Assembly (NCBI GenBank): GCA_018873225.1
Contig: JAEILZ010000001.1
Coordinates: 3,162,001 to 3,226,000 of the forward strand
Length of the DNA stretch: 64,000 bases
Direction of reading: 5' to 3'
From: [Phialemoniopsis] sp. UDSM-2020
Taxonomy: Eukaryota > Ascomycota > Sordariomycetes > Thyridiales > Thyridiaceae
Positions 45,569 to 56,176 of this stretch are shown here, piece by piece. How positions within the stretch are numbered: the first letter of the stretch is position 1; each line of letters opens with the position of its first letter. The translations under genes and the position numbers were made by a program. The notes beneath the pieces were generated by a model, which was given only the letters and a program-made list of their open reading frames with translations, searched no databases and had not been told where the DNA came from.

Positions 45569-47657
45569 ATGGCGCCTCGCAATGAGGAACAACCTCCGGA
45601 ACAGCGACCGCTTGTCCAGCGTCTTTTCTCGACATCGGCCCTCTCCAAACGCTCCTTCCGCTCGCATTCGTCGTCCTTTGAAGCCGACGACGAACGATCG
45701 ACCAGTCCTTCGGCCGCCTCGGGCCTGTTCGACTGGACCATGGATAACAGCATGAATGACGGGACCGGGGCCTATGGCGACGACGAGGCCGGCGGCGGCA
45801 ACATTCCGCCGCCGTCCTATCCCGGCGAAGACACCCGCCCGACAAGTCCTCGGGAGCTCCGGGGCTGGTACATGTACGCCTTTGCGGCGGAGACCTATGT
45901 CATCTGCGGTACGTCCTAGTGTCATACCGGGCATGCATTAATGGCGAGATGGCTAACCATTAACACCTTTAGCTATCGCCTCCTTCATCCCCATCCTCCT
46001 CGAGTCTCTAGCCCGCGAGAACGGTGTCTTACTGTCCGACCACACGACCCCCTGCCGGCAGTCCTACGACAAGACGCCCAACGGCGACAGCGGGCAATGT
46101 GTCGTCTATGTACTGGGCATGGAGATCAACACGGCCAGCTTCGCCATGTACACCTTCAGCGTCAGCGTGCTGCTGCAGGCCCTGATCGTGGTGAGCATCA
46201 GCTGCGCCGCCGATCACGGTAACTACCGCAAGAAGATGCTGCTGGCATTTGCTTGGATTGGCAGCTGCTCCGTCATGCTCTACATTTTCGTCAGCAAGTC
46301 GACCTACCTGCTTGGCGCACTTCTCGCCATCGTGTCCAACACTTCTTTCGGCGCGTCCTTCGTCCTTCTAAACTCATTCCTGCCGCTGCTGGTGAGACAC
46401 CACCCGAGACGCCTCCAGGAAAACCTTGATGCAGGTCACTTCGTACCAGTGCCTGAGCAGGACCCTGATGCGGATGAAGGCATGAGCGGGTCAACGGCAG
46501 CGCTGATGCCGGGTCACGGAGCGGACAGGGCGAGTCTCAGGTCAACCAAGACGCACGAGGAGATGACGTCGCTGGAGCTGCAGCTCTCGACACAGATCTC
46601 GGCGAAAGGTATTGGAATTGGCTATTGCGCGGGTCTGTTGGTCCAGTGCATGGCTATTTTGGTACTCGTTCAGATGAAGAACTCTACGTGGGCGCAGCGC
46701 CTTGTGCTCTTCGGCATCGGCATCTGGTGGACTGTCTTTACTATTCCGGCAGCCATGTGGCTGCGACCCAGACCAGGACCGCCACTACCCTCAACGTCAA
46801 ACCAAACTGGCATCCGAGCCTTCATCGCATATACTATCTACGCGTGGAAAGCACTGTTTAGGACCATTTCGCTGGCACGCCGGCTACTTGATATTGTCTT
46901 ATTTCTCGGCGCCTGGTTCCTGCTGTCCGACGCCATCGCTACGACATCTTCGACGGCCATCCTCTTTGCCAAGACGCAGCTGCGCATGGAGCCCTGGGCT
47001 CTTGTCATGATCAGCGTCATCTCTACTTCGTCGGGCATCGCCGGCGCGTTCTCGTGGGCCTTCATATCGCGGCGCTTCGGCCTCAAGCCGCATCACACCA
47101 TCCTGGCGTGCATCGCCATCTTCGAGCTTATTCCGCTGTACGGCCTACTGGGCTACCTTCCCTTCGTCAAAGAGTGGGGGGTCATAGGCCTCCAGCAACC
47201 CTGGGAGATGTACCCCCTGGCCGCCGTCTACGGGTTCGTCTTGGGCGGCCTGAGCGGGTACTGTCGGTCGCTATATGGCGAATTGATCCCACCTGGATCC
47301 GAGGCGGCCTTTTACGCTCTCTACGCCATCACAGACAAGGGATCTAGCGTGTTCGGCCCGGCCATCGTAGGCGCCATCATTGACGCATCCGGGGAGATCC
47401 GCCCAGCGTTTTGGTTCCTGGCGTGCCTGGTTGGATTCCCGGCGCCGCTCATCTATTTCGTCGATGTGGCCAGGGGAAAGAGGGAAGGGGAGAAGCTGGC
47501 CGAGGCGATCGAGGGGTTCAAGGTTGGCAGAGGGGAGAATGGTAACGGGAGTAGCGAGGGAGAGGAGAATAGGAGAGCACTGCTGAGGGGTGATGAAGAA
47601 GAGGATGATGATGAAGGGGAGGAGACGGAGAGGGAAACTCGTGCTTGGCGGCGCTGA
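45569..47657 (+). CDS. Atg22-like vacuolar transporter
   Basis: This is a multi-pass membrane protein of the Atg22 group in the major facilitator superfamily. In yeast Atg22 exports leucine and other amino acids from the vacuole after autophagic breakdown. Two exons, 45569-45908 and 45973-47657, with a 64-nt intron give 674 aa. A ~105-residue hydrophilic N-terminus leads into the signature [20 protein letters not shown] followed by the [11 protein letters not shown] segment, restored by the splice. About eleven or twelve hydrophobic helices follow, with a long hydrophilic central loop (HHPRRLQ to the TSLELQLST region) and the conserved [25 protein letters not shown] motif near the end. The tail is very acidic and disordered. 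Fungi have several Atg22 paralogues; I cannot say which this is. Confidence 0.9.
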
Positions 47658-49558
47658 GGGCCTGTCAGCCGTCACAACTTTTGCTTCGACTTGCATAGCG
47701 AGGTGTTGGGGTTTATATACTTGCTCTCTTGGTATGTTTCGTGGGGTTTGTTGCCCGATCCTTGGACACTGTACATATCCATTCACGTCGGTACTGTCAC
47801 TGGGCTCGAGGTGACACAAGGGCATCTGTCACTAGTATCTGTGATGAACAGTCATAAGCCCTGGTTCTACCACGACACGTCAGATTCTAACTGCACGAAT
47901 GATCAGAGAAGCCTATTACAAGTAACAGGCACAGTCAATGAGGTGTCGAAGGTTGACCAGCACTACCCATCTCGACGCGTTCTATACCAGCTTGATGTAA
48001 TGTGATTGGCTCGCAAACTGGAGCTTGCCAATGAAACTTGGTCAGATTGCGGTCTCGTCAGCAGAGATGGTTGGTTGGCAAAGTGGACTGTGTAGAACTC
48101 CCGAGCTTTTCCCTCTTTGCTGCCGATTGAGCCGGTATTGGCTGCATCAATCAAACTAAGTAGCTATCAAAAAAATGTGGAAAAGGAACGTGCGTTTCTC
48201 GTTTCCGGGAATTGAGATGCGATGAGACTACCCTCGTAACGAAGCTGTCGCTGATTGACCTTTGAGGAGAGTACAGTACGCGTTGTTCCTCTTGAAGCCA
48301 TCATGTAACATACGTGTCTACTTCTCCAATACTGTCTGTCCATGTTGGACATTACTTATGGAGATTTGGAGAAATGAGGAGCTCCAGCGCAACCCATAAA
48401 ATCGTATTGACCTGTCTTACTATTACCCAGCTGGTCGTCTGGGGGGGCGACAGTGGTGAACTGAATGGATCCAGGAGCTTCCCTCGCTGCTCTTATTCAC
48501 ACCCATCCCGAGCTGTGTCACGTGCAGCTTCCCTTGTAGTTTGCATGGAGCAGGGGGGGGTGAGGAAGGAGAGAGGAGGTGAGCAAGAGGGGAGGTACCT
48601 GCCCCGAAGCGCAAAGGTACTTTCCCTTCCTCTGCTCTCCTGCCTCCTCCCTCGACTAAGGTACCTACCACCCCTGCCGGAAATGGGGGGCTTGCGCGCG
48701 CTGGCTTGGCTGGGTGGCACTGTGGGTCCCCCTTTCTCTTGTGAGTGGTCCTTGCTCTTGCTCGTTGTGCTCGTCTCTCGTGCTAGTGTGGCGGAAATCT
48801 GGGCTTGGCTGGAAAGGGCGAAAGAGGAGAAACGCGAAATTTCCCACTCGAACTGAACGGAACAACAAAACCTCTTTTTGCGACATAATCATCACAGCCC
48901 GCACATCGCCATCCTCCCCTCCACCACCACCACCCCCCAGAGCTGCCCATTGTGCTTCCGCGCATCGCGCGATCGCCGAATTCAACGCTCTGAGAATCCG
49001 GGTCCGGCTCTTGTCCATTGCGACTCTTGTGCTGCGTCGTGCTTTTTGGGCTTTAGGAACGCGGCCGTCGGGGCCCGACTTCCCTCTGTCGAAAAACCCA
49101 ATCAATCCCTGAGGTGCCTGCCAATTCCCCAGCCACCCGCGAATCCGTCACATCGTCCACTCTTGGGCTGACGCCATCTTTCCTTCGCGACACGACCGCA
49201 TCGCCATCCGACCTTCACTGTTCGGATACGATCGCATCTCGCATTGAATCTAATACTTCTTTTTTCTTGGCCTATTCTTTTCATCGAGCGGCTTTTTTTT
49301 CGCGCGCTCCATTCTGCCGTCGAAGCCCGTCACAGCCGGACAGAACATCTCTGATTAGAGTTGCCATCTGCTTCCCTCTTCAACCCTCCGAATCGACACT
49401 GCGCATCCGTCGCGCGTCGAAGCGGCATCGACTTTCGTTGAGCAGTCTTCATTGAGACGCTCAGCCGTTGCAACACTCCGGCGCAAGCCATCTCTTCAGC
49501 GGCGAGTCAAGTCTCTCCGCCTCCGCAGCCAATCCCACCAACTCCCTAATAAGTAAGA
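47658..49558. other. Intergenic region upstream of BAH-PHD gene
   Basis: This 1.9 kb includes a pyrimidine-rich stretch of about 600 nt before 49559, likely promoter and leader of the BAH-PHD gene, and the 3' UTR of the Atg22-like gene. Neither strand shows a supported coding region. Confidence 0.5.
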
Positions 49559-51068
49559 ATGGCATCTGCGCGCAAGCGCCCGAGGCCGGAGATCGATGAG
49601 TCGTCCCGTGCCGAATGCCCCTTTACCGTCCGCCTCGTCGATCCGAAGGAGAAGGATGCCAAGGGAAAGAAGCGTAGAAAGCGCGAGTCCACCGACGAGG
49701 GCGACGGAGCCAAGAAGATCCTGAATCAGCTTTCTCCGTTTGCGCCCAGCGGGCGTCTCCGAACCTATGATACTTTGGACGTGCATTATGCTGTTGATCC
49801 TCCCAAGCGATGGTCCGAGATGACTCGGTACAACAGCTTTGTCCGTAAGTTTCAGGACCCTCCCTCCCTGCCGAGCGTCCTTCCGGAGAACGTAAGCGCG
49901 CTAACGTGCCATAGTCAATGGTGTCAAGTACCACAGCGAGGGCTTCATTTATATCGCGAATGAGTCTACGATAGAGAGACAGAAGGACGCAACCAGAGAC
50001 CCCATGCAACCAAGGAAGAAGTCGGACGATGAATGGGTTGCGCGCATTCTTGAGATCCGAGCTAGTGACGAGCATCACGTCTATGCCCGAGTTTATTGGA
50101 TGTACTGGCCAGACGAGCTGCCCCCAGGCACCTACGACGGCAAGAAGGCAGTCCAGGGTCGCCAATCCTACCATGGTAATGCCGAGCTGATCGCCTCGAA
50201 TCACAGTAGGTTCAACTGTCTACGAAACTGTAGAAACTTTCGCTGACGACGTTCTTAGTGGACATCATCAACGTTGTCAGTGTGACCTCACAGGCGCAGG
50301 TCAACCAAATGATCGAAGATAATGACGACGACATTCAAAACGCCCTGTACTGGAGGCAAGCGTTGGATGTTCGAACGATGGAGCTTTCGGTTGGTTTATA
50401 TCGCGTCCTCTTGACATGATCCTTTACTAACACCTGTTTGTTGTCGACAGACCGTTGAGGCCGTGTGCAAGTGTGGGCAACCCGCCAACCCCGACAAAAC
50501 TCTGATTGGATGCACCGCCGAGGGATGCACTAAGTGGCTACACGACGAGTGTCTGAGACACGAGCATTTGATGAAGACCTTTGAGCGACTAGGCAAAGAC
50601 AAGCCTCACAGGAAGTCTGCCGACCTCGTCAAGGAGGAGAAGGACGGAGAAGAGCCCAAGCGGCCCCTGAGCCCCACGGAAAGCGGTGCCGCGATGTCTG
50701 CCGAGCAGTCAATTGACGTCAAGGCCGATGTTGACGGCGAGGGTGTCAAGGTCAACGATAACGTCGAGGTCAAGCGATTAGAGGAGGAAGGTGCCGACAG
50801 CAACCGAGGAGAGTCTGAGCGCAAGAGCGAAAGTGCACCTGTCGCGCCCAACTCGGCACGCAAGCCTGGCCGTCCGAAGAAGAAGCACGACTCGATGGGC
50901 CCCGACTCCAAGAACAAGCCATACGAAGGGCTCTTCGAGGCTGCACCAAGAATGGACCTCACACCCCCACAAATGGAGATTACAGACCTGCGTGAAGGTG
51001 TCGAGGGCGGAGAAAAGTCGTGGCTCGAGCCGATCCACTGCCTTGTCTGCGGCGCCCAGGTTCATTAA
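49559..51068 (+). CDS. BAH-PHD chromatin reader
   Basis: This nuclear protein is predicted to read histone marks. Four exons, 49559-49844, 49915-50205, 50259-50389 and 50451-51068, with introns of 70, 53 and 61 nt give 441 aa. A BAH domain spans roughly residues 95-225, with GVKYHSEGFIYI, WVARILEIRA, YARVYWMYWPDELP and, after the splice, MDIINVVSVTSQ. A PHD finger begins at residue 242: C242, C244, C257, C262, H267 and C270. Its last C-x2-C pair is not adjacent; a CLVC at 433-436 in the final ten residues could supply it. The ~160 residues between are charged and disordered and contain an AT-hook, RKPGRPKKK, near 374. The architecture recalls fungal EPR-1/BP1-type H3K27me3 readers, but orthology is inference. 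Confidence 0.85.
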
Positions 51069-52332
51069 GAAGAGACTTCCAGGCATTAAGGGGTTTGCAG
51101 CTCTCTGGGTTCGCGACTTCGCTTCTCTCGGAACAATCCGGTCGCTCTTCCCATACCCCAATTCGGGATCACAGAACCGTCTCCATCTTTGCATATCATC
51201 TCTTCTCGAGATGTGTGGACAGTGCGGGTCTCTTACCCTCTTCTTGGGACCTCTGGTCCTGCACGCAGATGGCCACGGATGGTCGAGCCCACCGCATATT
51301 TCATGTTTACCATCTATGTTTACGGCGAGCAGGAAGTAGTAGGCATCAGTGCGGCAGAGCAGGCTGCAGCACAGTCGTTGTACGTGTTTCGAGAGAGGTG
51401 GTGAGGATGTTTGAGGCGTTGTTCTTTGAGGACTGTTTGCAACATTCTTGGTTGTTTGGCTATTTTGAGAGCCAGCATTGATTCAATTTGTACACTCTCG
51501 AGGCAATGCATACACTATGCCCCGCCCGGGAGCGGGAGGTCCGCGATGGGGATCAGGAGAGCGTCTTGATAGGGCAATTTTCGTATCGAGAAAATATAGT
51601 CGGCTATCAAATCGTTCATCCCCCTTTTCCAAAAGGGAGGTTTTCTTTTGAGTCTGACGACACGCGAGACACACCACACACAAGCACAAGCACCAAACAA
51701 AACCTGTACATAATCTTACTCTACATCGCAAATTGTTCGCTGGGATGGGAAAGGAGAGGGCCGCGTCATTGTTCTTTGTTTCTAACTTTTGACAACAAAA
51801 TCTCATATAGTTATCCCTTTTTAGTCTTTTCTTGGTCTTCCTTTTGTCTTAGTGGTATCCAAAAAACCAAACGGGGGACGGGGTCTCAGGGTGAAGGGTA
51901 TAGGAGAAAAGGGGGAGAAGTGGTTTTCTCAAACAATAGGGTGGCGTAGAATCGGAACTCTGTTTTTTTGACTACTGTTAATTTGACTTCTGTCCAACGC
52001 TATCTTCACTTTAAACACTTGTATTAATACAGAGACTTCATGATACTTGACCAGAGTATGCGTTGGTTAGCTGTCCTGTACAGAACGGTGAAGTGTCGAT
52101 GGTGGGTGATGCATACAGAGTGTGGTGATTCGTACATGCCGGGCTTGCTGAAGGCGGCTCGACGTCTACAGAGCTCAAGGCCATCCATTTCATTCGTTGT
52201 CTCAAGTTCGACGAGTCTATCGTACAACGTCTCTCGTCACAAACACTCCGTATTTTTTTATCGAGCACACATATTCAGACACAAGGCCTCTTCCCTTTTC
52301 CATAGAAGAGTCCCCCATGACAGTCAGTTCTC
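51069..52332. other. Convergent intergenic region
   Basis: This 1.26 kb lies between the stops of the BAH-PHD and ALG12 genes and should hold two 3' UTRs. It becomes AT-rich near 51780-52030. ORFs here look random. Confidence 0.5.
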
Positions 52333-54324
52333 TCAAGATGTGACCCCCTTACTCGCTCTCTGGCCATGCTTGGCCCTCTTGAGCACCCACACGCGCGGCT
52401 CCATCCGGGGGCCAACCCACCACCCGCCCGTGAGCCCACGCACCCGCCTCCTGACGGCGTCCACCAGCGCGCCCCGGCCCACGACCGGAGTTGCTCCGGC
52501 CCCGCGGCCCCCTTCCTCGTCCGCGCCCGACATACCGGGCTTGAGGACCTCGACCCCGGCGTAAGCCTTCACAACACCCACGGGCTCCCACTCGCCGCCG
52601 CGCACAGCAGCCCGGTCCTCGATGAGGAGGTAGTCGAACCGCGTCCAGAAGGTCGAGTCGCGCAGCACAACCTCGTCTTCCGTTTTGTCGAGCACGAGGG
52701 CCGGCGGCGCTGTGTCGCTGCTGCTGCTGCTGCTGGTGGTGCTCATGACACTCCCAGCCGATCCCGAGTCGGCATCCGGGAGGCGCCGCTGGAAGTGCGT
52801 CGGCAGGGTGCCGCCTGAGGCGGCGGCGGCGCCGAAGAGCGTGACGCCCGTCATGCAGCAGAGCACGTCCGCGTGTACAGGGACGACGGGCGCCGCGGCC
52901 GCGGCGGTTCCGGCCGTTGCTGCTGCCGAACCAGCTGCGGCGGACGAGGAGGATTCGACAACCTCGCGCAGAAAGGCAAGGGCTTCGCCACCGGGGTAGT
53001 TGAGCGATGAGAGGATGAGCATGCCGGTACTCGCTGCTAGAGAGGCAACGACTGACACAGCGACGACCAAGGCGCCGAGGCGGTACACGAGGGACTTGCT
53101 CGCGCGGTTAGTAATGTGCGCGGCGCCCAAGGCGGCCGCGGCGATGAGGGCCGGGACGACGTAGAAGATGAAGCGGGCCTCCTTGTGCGGCTGGAGCGAG
53201 TAGATGGCTACGAACAGCAAGTTCGGCACGACTAGATGTCGCGCGGCGCGCGAAGTGGCAGGCTGATAAAGCGCAATGGGGATGAGGACCAAGTAGGCGA
53301 GCGGATTAAGCAGCAGGCGCGGCAGGGCCGACGTAAAGTAGTAATGCCATGGGGAAACGCCCCAGTTGGACGAGGAACCCTTGACAGCGTTGTAGTAGAA
53401 GCCCCAGAGTTCGGGCCAGAGGGGCTTCTGCCAGAAGTACGAGTCTATGGGCACCGAGATGACCAGGGCGACGGCGGAGGCGAGGCAGAAGGGGTAGATG
53501 ACCTTCTGCAGCGAGGTCAGGGGCACAAGGAGTAAGTAGAGGACGTGACTACCTAGTAGAATGGCGATCTCGGAGCGGAAGATGACGGCCGCGAAGACGA
53601 GGAGGGCGATGGCGAGGCGGTGGCGCGCCGTGACCGACTTTGGTGTCGTGGTGGGCAAGAGCAGGGCCGTTGCGATGGTAGCTGGGAACGAGGTGTAAGT
53701 CGGGGCTTGGCATTCAGGGGAAGTGAAGACGGGGCTACTCACTCATGCCAAAGGCGAACATGTTGGGCAGGGTTCGGGACGCGTAGAATATGACATGGAA
53801 TTGGCTGGCCTGCAGCGCAACATACCATGCCGCCGCCGAGCTTCCGAAGGCCTTCTTGACGCTGATGCCGAAGAAGACGAGGGAGCCCGCGTTGAAAAGG
53901 CCGAGGATGGCCCGGACGATGAACTGGGCGTGCTGAAATCCGGTGATGGCAACGATGGGCTGGCCTAGGCCGGCGAGCAGGACGGCTCCCACGAAAGTCC
54001 GCGGCACGGCGCCGGGAAAGGTAAAGTGGTCATAGCTGGCGGCAAGCTTGTCCCCGGCATCGCTAGAGGTAGGCGTGCCGTAGACGAGGATATCATGAGC
54101 AGCCTGGATGTTGAAGGACTCTTCTACCTTTGTGTACGGTGCCACGACCAGGTGTAAAAGCACCAGGGCCGGGATCACCAGAAGTAGGAGTGAGAGGCGC
54201 AGATCTGCATTTGTTTGTTAGCATTTTGAGCCGGTCTTGAGTGGATGAGGGAGCTTGAGTGAGGACAGCTTCAACGCGAGAGAGCTAGCACCCCCTGAGT
54301 TCATTCATACCTGGGCCTGCCATG
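52333..54324 (-). CDS. ALG12: ALG12 alpha-1,6-mannosyltransferase
   Basis: This ER membrane GT22 enzyme transfers mannose from dolichol-phosphate-mannose to Man7GlcNAc2-PP-dolichol in the ER lumen, the eighth mannose of the N-glycan precursor. I read three exons: a 13-nt first exon 54324-54312, then 54204-53743 and 53681-52333, with introns of 107 and 61 nt, giving 607 aa. The first exon supplies MAGP and the first base of the next codon. Signatures are APYTKVEESFNIQAAHDIL, DHFTFPGAVPRTFVG, ASRTLPNMFAFG, WGVSPWHYYFTSALPRLLL and HKEARFIFYVVP. The C-terminal lumenal part has VHADVLCCMTGVTLFG and then Ala/Ser-rich insertions, longer than in yeast. It shares a 567-bp divergent promoter with YOS1. 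Confidence 0.92.
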
Positions 54325-54891
54325 GTGGAAGTTGAGCGTACACCAAATCGCGTGAGTCTTTGTGATTATCTCATCTGTCGTGTGTTGAAGAAGAATGATC
54401 TGCCTGAGCTGTTTTCCCTCTATGTAGGACGCCGACGAGACAATTGTCAGCTCATTTCATTTCTCCTGCCTTGTCTGATTGAGTTGAGTACTGGTATGCT
54501 CTCCCAGCGATAGACGGACGCGCTGTACAGAAAGGTAAGGTCAGTGGGATAACCCTCTAACAGGCCCCTGTCTCTAGCGTACACAGGTGGGGGACTTTTA
54601 CCCAGTCGGCCCAATGATCTTCCAGCTTTGTGAACAGCAGTGCACCTACGACATGGAGCTTCAACCTCACCCTAAAACCTCCACCGAAAGACCAGCCAGG
54701 CGCACTTGCGATTCCGAGCCATTGTCAACCTGCTGACGACAACGACCAAGCATCACGACTCCCATGACAACACGCCGCCTCAACGACCGGTTCTGAAGTA
54801 CCTGTGGGCAGACAATAACCTCCAAATTTGCTTCCCTTGATCGCTCCTCTACGAGTCACAGTCTGCGCGCACAGCCGCGACAGTCGCCAAG
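54325..54891. promoter_or_regulatory. Bidirectional promoter region ALG12 / YOS1
   Basis: Start codons on opposite strands are 567 nt apart and nothing coding is supported between them, so both promoters must lie here. Both products act in the early secretory pathway. I see no site I can name. Confidence 0.45.
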
Positions 54892-55384
54892 ATGGTGATC
54901 CTTGGGAGCCTGTTGTACAGTAGGTTCTCCTCTCTGGCCTCACAAGGCTCAGGCCCGCCCCAAAACAGTACAATCTCGAAACCGAAAGGCTAACCGCAAC
55001 TGCTATACAGTCTCCGTCCTTCTCATCAATGCCATTGCCATCCTCTCCGAAGACCGCTTCCTCGCGCGCAGTACGTGTCCAGGCCTCCTCTCCTCTCCTT
55101 CCATGTGGTGGAATCTAGGAGCATCTTTGTGCTGACAACCTGGGGCAGTAAATCTCTCCCCGGCATCATACGACCCTGCCTTCGGGCAGTCAGCCGACGC
55201 CAGCGTCAAGGCCAAGATCATCAACCTCATTGCCAGTGTGCGGACACTCATGAGAAGTACGTCATCCTTGCCTGGACCTGTCCTCCACATAATCTTGTGC
55301 TAATCGATACATCGCTTGCCTCTTGCAGTACCTTTAATTGTTATCAACACCCTCATCATAGCCTACGAATTGGTCCTGGGATGA
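54892..55384 (+). CDS. YOS1: YOS1 ER-Golgi transport protein
   Basis: Yos1 (animal IER3IP1) is a small membrane protein that works with Yip1 and Yif1 in COPII vesicle transport from ER to Golgi. The gene is scattered over four exons of 28, 60, 108 and 56 nt: 54892-54919, 55011-55070, 55149-55256 and 55329-55384, with introns of 91, 78 and 72 nt. The product is 83 aa, against 85 in yeast. It has an N-terminal hydrophobic helix (ISVLLINAIAIL), the invariant SEDRFLAR, then YDPAFGQ, KAKIINLIASVRTLMR and a second helix IPLIVINTLIIAYELVLG at the C-terminus. All three introns are phase 1 and split an isoleucine codon after A. The pieces are too short to be found as ORFs, but the match across the whole length is clear. 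Confidence 0.95.
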
Positions 55385-56176
55385 ACGAGCGACCGCAAGG
55401 GCTACCCCCTGGTGTACTGTGCTCCTGCTAGTGGAACACCACTTTTGTGGACAGCCCAGAAGAGCCGGAGAGGGAAACAATACCATCGGCGGACCGAATT
55501 GGTGTCGATTCTAATCATAAAAGAGGAGATCTTGGCGTTTCTGGCATGAGGAGCGGGCGGAGGACAGGCATCAAGCCGCACAGGGACTGTAATTATACTG
55601 AATGGGCGGCAGGTTGTAATGATATATACATGACCATGAGCTACATCCTGCTGACCTGTTGTCGTCTCGCGCCCTGGGTGCAGCATGCCTTTGTGGAAAG
55701 GCAAAGATATGGGATTTACTGTAGTATCTCTCTTCTTCCAGCCTCCCAGAGCAAGAAGAGCCTCACGGTGACTACAGGGAGTCACTGGACATCTAGAGAG
55801 CAGTGTCGTCACTATTAATCAAGCTCATGTATATTCATCCCAGAGAGACACGCACAATCACTTGATTAGCACTATATGACCAGAGTACAAGTCGGTCTGT
55901 ATGCAGCACACGACACCAGATGTATAGAAAAGAATCACCAGCTCAGATGGACAACGTCGAAACACCACATTTCGACCCGGACGCCAAACTAAATGCTGCA
56001 CACACATACTCCTTCCCCACCACGCACCTTTCACACAACATCCCCCAAACAAGAGACATTATTGTAAGATGGGAGGCAACGTGGCAGATCCGATGCCACG
56101 TGCCATCCGGAACCAGACCAACCAGAACTTTTTGTGGGCGCGAGAACGAAAACAAGATACAGGACCCATGCTTTGT
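55385..56176. other. Convergent intergenic region
   Basis: This 0.8 kb lies between the stops of YOS1 and the CreB gene and should hold both 3' UTRs. Small ORFs on both strands show no resemblance to known proteins. Confidence 0.5.
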
